The position numbers and the translations under genes are program-made. The notes below the pieces were generated by a model. The model made no database searches. It was given only the letters and a program-made list of their open reading frames with translations, and was not told where the DNA came from. DNA of 64,000 nucleotides from Phycisphaerales bacterium (lineage in GTDB: Bacteria > Planctomycetota > Phycisphaerae > Phycisphaerales > UBA1924): contig JAJDDN010000002.1 of NCBI GenBank assembly GCA_029260295.1, forward strand, positions 248,001-312,000, read 5' to 3'. Below, piece after piece: positions 61,914 to 64,000 of this stretch. Every line of letters starts with the position of its first letter. Within the stretch, counting starts at the first letter, position 1.

Positions 61914-62786
61914 TCATGAACGCAGGCGGGGAGCGAGCGTTTTTATGATGAGTGTAATGAGGTACAGTATGCTCTGGGTGAGGACGATTGTTGGCCCGGC
62001 GGGGTAGCCGGCGTTGATGCCAATGAGCATGCCGAGGGCGGCCCCGGCGACACCGATGACGATTGAATAGATAAAGACCGGGCGGAGTTTGCTGGTGAGA
62101 TTCAGTGCGGCGGCGCCGGGGAGGACAAGCATGGCGGCGGCGAGGACGACGCCTGCGATCTGCATGGCCATAACGACGGCGAGGGCGAGGAGGACTAGGA
62201 AGGTGTTGGTGGTTCGTTTGGAGCTGAGGCCGTAGGCGTCGGTGACGGGTTCGTCGAAGGCCCAGAAGATAAACCTGCGGTGGTTGAACCAGGTGATGAA
62301 CAGGATCGCGGCGGCGGCCGTGATGGCGATGGCGGCTTTGGTCCAGTCGGTGCTCAGGATATTTCCAAAGAGGATGTCTTCGATGAGGTGGTGTTGGTCT
62401 TCGCTGCCGTGGGCTGCGTGGCCGTGGTCGTCGTGACCGTGTTTGGATTCGGCGAGTGTGAAGAGGACGAAGCCGAGTGCCATGGACGCGGAGAGGACGA
62501 CGCCGATGGCGGTGTCGATGCGGCCGTGGTGTGATCTTGAGAGTGCGGCGATCCACAGTGCCGCGGCGATAGAAAAGGCGACGACGATTGAGAGTTGTCC
62601 GATGGTGCCCATGGTGGTTGCGCCGTGGACTCCGAGGACAAGGGCGATACCGACACCACCGAAGGCGGCGTGGGAGATGCCTTGGCCGATGAAGGCAAGG
62701 CGTTTGAGGACGACGAAAACGCTCAATGCACCGCCCATGACGGCGATAACGAGGGCTGCGAGGATGGCCGGTGCGAGATCGTTCAT
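61914..62786 (-). CDS. znuB: Metal ABC transporter permease, ZnuB-type
   Basis: A 290-residue protein with about eight membrane helices and the family segments ALSVFVVLKRLAFIGQGISHAAFGGVGIAL and VAMQIAGVVLAAAMLVLPGAAALNL. It carries divalent metal (zinc or manganese/iron) inward. A His/Asp-rich cytoplasmic or loop segment (KHGHDDHGHAAHGSEDQHH, ~115-133) may bind metal. It overlaps the ATPase gene by four bases. No substrate-binding protein (ZnuA) gene is in the window, so this is an incomplete set locally. Confidence 0.88.
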   Translation of the reverse strand: MNDLAPAILAALVIAVMGGALSVFVVLKRLAFIGQGISHAAFGGVGIALVLGVHGATTMGTIGQLSIVVAFSIAAALWIAALSRSHHGRIDTAIGVVLSASMALGFVLFTLAESKHGHDDHGHAAHGSEDQHHLIEDILFGNILSTDWTKAAIAITAAAAILFITWFNHRRFIFWAFDEPVTDAYGLSSKRTTNTFLVLLALAVVMAMQIAGVVLAAAMLVLPGAAALNLTSKLRPVFIYSIVIGVAGAALGMLIGINAGYPAGPTIVLTQSILYLITLIIKTLAPRLRS

Positions 62787-63661
62787 GATTCGTCCCCCCC
62801 ACTCCCCCCAAAGTTGTCATTGTCAGTACATCCACAGTCGTGCTGGTGCTGATGGGCGTGTGCTGGGTCGTCGCACGATTCGGCGAGGTGGGCGTCGATG
62901 TGAATGTCGCCGAAGACCCCCGCGACATCGTGGGCAAAGACCTGGGCGAGGACGGCGGGGGTGAGGCCATCTGGGGTGTCGTGGAAGTGGAGGCTGCGCG
63001 AAAGGCACGCAACGCGGTCGGCGACGGCGGCGATGGCTCGCATGTCGTGGGAGACGAGGATGACGGTGAGGTCGAGCTCTTTGTGGAGTGTGTCGATGAG
63101 ATTGCCGAAGCGTTGCTGCCCGGCGATGTCTACGCCGACGGTGGGCTCGTCGAGGACGAGGAGTCTGGGGTTTCCTGCGATGGCGCGGGCGATCATGACG
63201 CGTTGGAGCTGGCCGCCGGATAATGCGCCGATTGGGCGATTGGATAGGCTTTGGAGATCGACGAGTTCGATGGCGCGGTCGATGGCGGTGTTGTCGTCTG
63301 CGGAGAGTTTTTTCCAGGGCTTGGTGCGGCAGGCGCGGCCGAGGGCGACGACTTGGCGAACGCTGATTGGCCAGTCGAGGTCGGCTTCGATGCGTTGGGG
63401 GAGGTATCCGATGAGGCCTTGCTGTCTTGCTTGGGCGGGGGATTGACCGAAGACGCGGACGGAGCCTTTGGTTGGTTGGAGGATGCCGAGGATGAGTTTG
63501 ATGAGTGTGGATTTGCCGCCGCCGTTTGGGCCGAGGATTCCGAGCTTGGTGTTTTGGGCGATTGAAAAGTTTACTTGATCAATCGCGGGGGCAGCCTGCG
63601 CGTCAAATCCGGTGGCGGGGTAGGTGTAGGAGACATGGTCGATTTCGACGGCTGGCGGCAT
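62783..63661 (-). CDS. znuC: Metal ABC transporter ATPase, ZnuC-type, with His/Cys-rich tail
   Basis: A 292-residue ATPase: Walker A GPNGGGKST, signature LSGGQLQRVMIARA, Walker B LLVLDEPTVGVD and switch His in VILVSHDM. The C-terminal ~30 residues (DDPAHAHQHQHDCGCTDNDN) are rich in His and Cys and probably bind zinc or copper, which may sense or buffer the metal. It starts upstream of the permease and overlaps it by four bases. An ATP-driven metal importer is the best call, with the metal unproven. Confidence 0.88.
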   Translation of the reverse strand: MPPAVEIDHVSYTYPATGFDAQAAPAIDQVNFSIAQNTKLGILGPNGGGKSTLIKLILGILQPTKGSVRVFGQSPAQARQQGLIGYLPQRIEADLDWPISVRQVVALGRACRTKPWKKLSADDNTAIDRAIELVDLQSLSNRPIGALSGGQLQRVMIARAIAGNPRLLVLDEPTVGVDIAGQQRFGNLIDTLHKELDLTVILVSHDMRAIAAVADRVACLSRSLHFHDTPDGLTPAVLAQVFAHDVAGVFGDIHIDAHLAESCDDPAHAHQHQHDCGCTDNDNFGGSGGDES

Positions 63662-63777
63662 GGATGATTATTGAGATTGTGTTTCAAATAAACAAGCGGG
63701 CCAATGGAGAACTCGAATGGGCTGAGGATTCTGATTCGACGAATTTCGGGGCATAGAATGGATGGGATCGGGGTTGG

Positions 63778-63850
63778 GGGGCGGTAGCTCAGTTGGTAGA
63801 GCGTTCGGTTCGCAATCGAAAGGTCGGGAGTTCGACCCTCCTCCGCTCCA
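63778..63850 (+). tRNA. tRNA-Ala (CGC anticodon)
   Basis: A 73-base clover-leaf: acceptor stem GGGGCGG/CCGCTCC with the G3-U70 wobble that defines alanine tRNAs, D arm GCTC/GAGC, anticodon stem TTCGG/TCGAA, loop TTCGCAA with anticodon CGC (decodes GCG), T arm GGGAG/CTCCT with the TTCGACC loop. Discriminator base is A. CCA is not encoded. A terminator hairpin follows. Confidence 0.93.
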
Positions 63851-63857
63851 TTAGCCC

Positions 63858-64000
63858 TTAAGCATCATCATTGGTGATGCTTTTTTCTTTGGGGTGCTCG
63901 GGCGGTGTTTCGTCGTCGTCGAAGATGGCGCGGAGGGCGGGGGTATCGAGGTCGTCGAACTGGCCCTTCTTGGCGGCGATGATGAAGGCGGCGACGCCGA
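63858..64000 (-). CDS. ccoS: CcoS-like cbb3 oxidase assembly protein, C-terminal part
   Basis: The minus-strand frame runs in from the window edge and ends at a TAA at 63858-63860. The visible ~46 residues read AAFIIAAKKGQFDDLDTPALRAIFDDDE, followed by a short polar tail. The GQFDDLDTPALR(A)IFDD motif is the hallmark of CcoS (FixS), a small membrane protein needed to assemble cbb3-type cytochrome oxidase. The membrane helix and start are outside the window. Its presence suggests a cco gene cluster just beyond 64 kb. Confidence 0.85.
   Translation of the reverse strand, partial: GVAAFIIAAKKGQFDDLDTPALRAIFDDDETPPEHPKEKSITNDDA
63861..63886 (+). terminator. Terminator after tRNA-Ala
   Basis: A seven-base-pair stem (AGCATCA / TGATGCT) is followed by six T. 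It overlaps the last codons of ccoS on the other strand. Confidence 0.75.

Overview
The window looks like a chromosomal segment of a flagellated planctomycete, most likely a marine member of the Phycisphaerae. This is inferred from secreted proteins with PEP-CTERM tails, a dockerin-like double repeat (DFFDISAFL) typical of that group, a glycine/serine/asparagine-rich Rho, a PH-domain/CoaE fusion and a FliW-CsrA-flagellin module. No rRNA or taxonomic marker is present, so the assignment is tentative.

Layout. 0-9.9 kb: end of a secreted protein gene, a PAS-GAF-receiver protein, a GldA/GldFG-type ABC exporter, a flippase-like membrane protein and a secreted TPR protein. 10-17 kb: rho, a fused PH-domain/dephospho-CoA kinase, pgi and mnmA. 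17-27.8 kb: a flagellar late-assembly cluster (flgI, flgJ-like, flgN, flgK, flgL, fliW, csrA and two flagellins), with leader hairpins and AnGGA motifs that point to CsrA control. 27.9-35.6 kb: a dockerin-type secreted protein, a Xer recombinase, a small cluster that may respond to metal (Cys-rich peptide, prepilin-like protein, PEP-CTERM protein), a sodium/solute symporter and mqnC. 35.7-42.7 kb: a glycosyltransferase-ExbD-TonB operon, a PEP-CTERM protein, a DUF151 nuclease-like protein and a DoxX/glutamate-synthase-like pair. 42.7-50.8 kb: two RAYT transposases within a family of 15 short hairpin repeats, plus truD, a HAD hydrolase, an MBL hydrolase, efp and aroK. 50.8-64 kb: trpF, rhomboid, gltA, two glycosyltransferases, a lipoprotein, rpsU, hppA, a secreted transglutaminase-like protein, znuBC-type transport genes, tRNA-Ala(CGC) and the end of ccoS.

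The most striking large-scale signal is strand composition. From about 0.4 to 46.5 kb the + strand is C-rich whichever way genes point; from about 46.7 kb onward it is G/T-rich whichever way genes point. The switch falls inside truD and coincides with a perfect parS-type palindrome (core 46535-46550). C-rich to G-rich is the direction expected across a replication origin, so the origin is probably within a few kb. An AT-rich intergenic region with one DnaA-box match lies about 1.2 kb to the left. The hairpin repeats and RAYT genes cluster around the same place.

Other notable features are an eight-base tandem repeat in the signal-peptide region of an SGNH-like secreted protein, a roughly 100-residue insertion in the pyrophosphatase, and a TonB/ExbD pair without a local ExbB. 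No CRISPR array, prophage, IS element (other than the RAYTs) or rRNA was seen.
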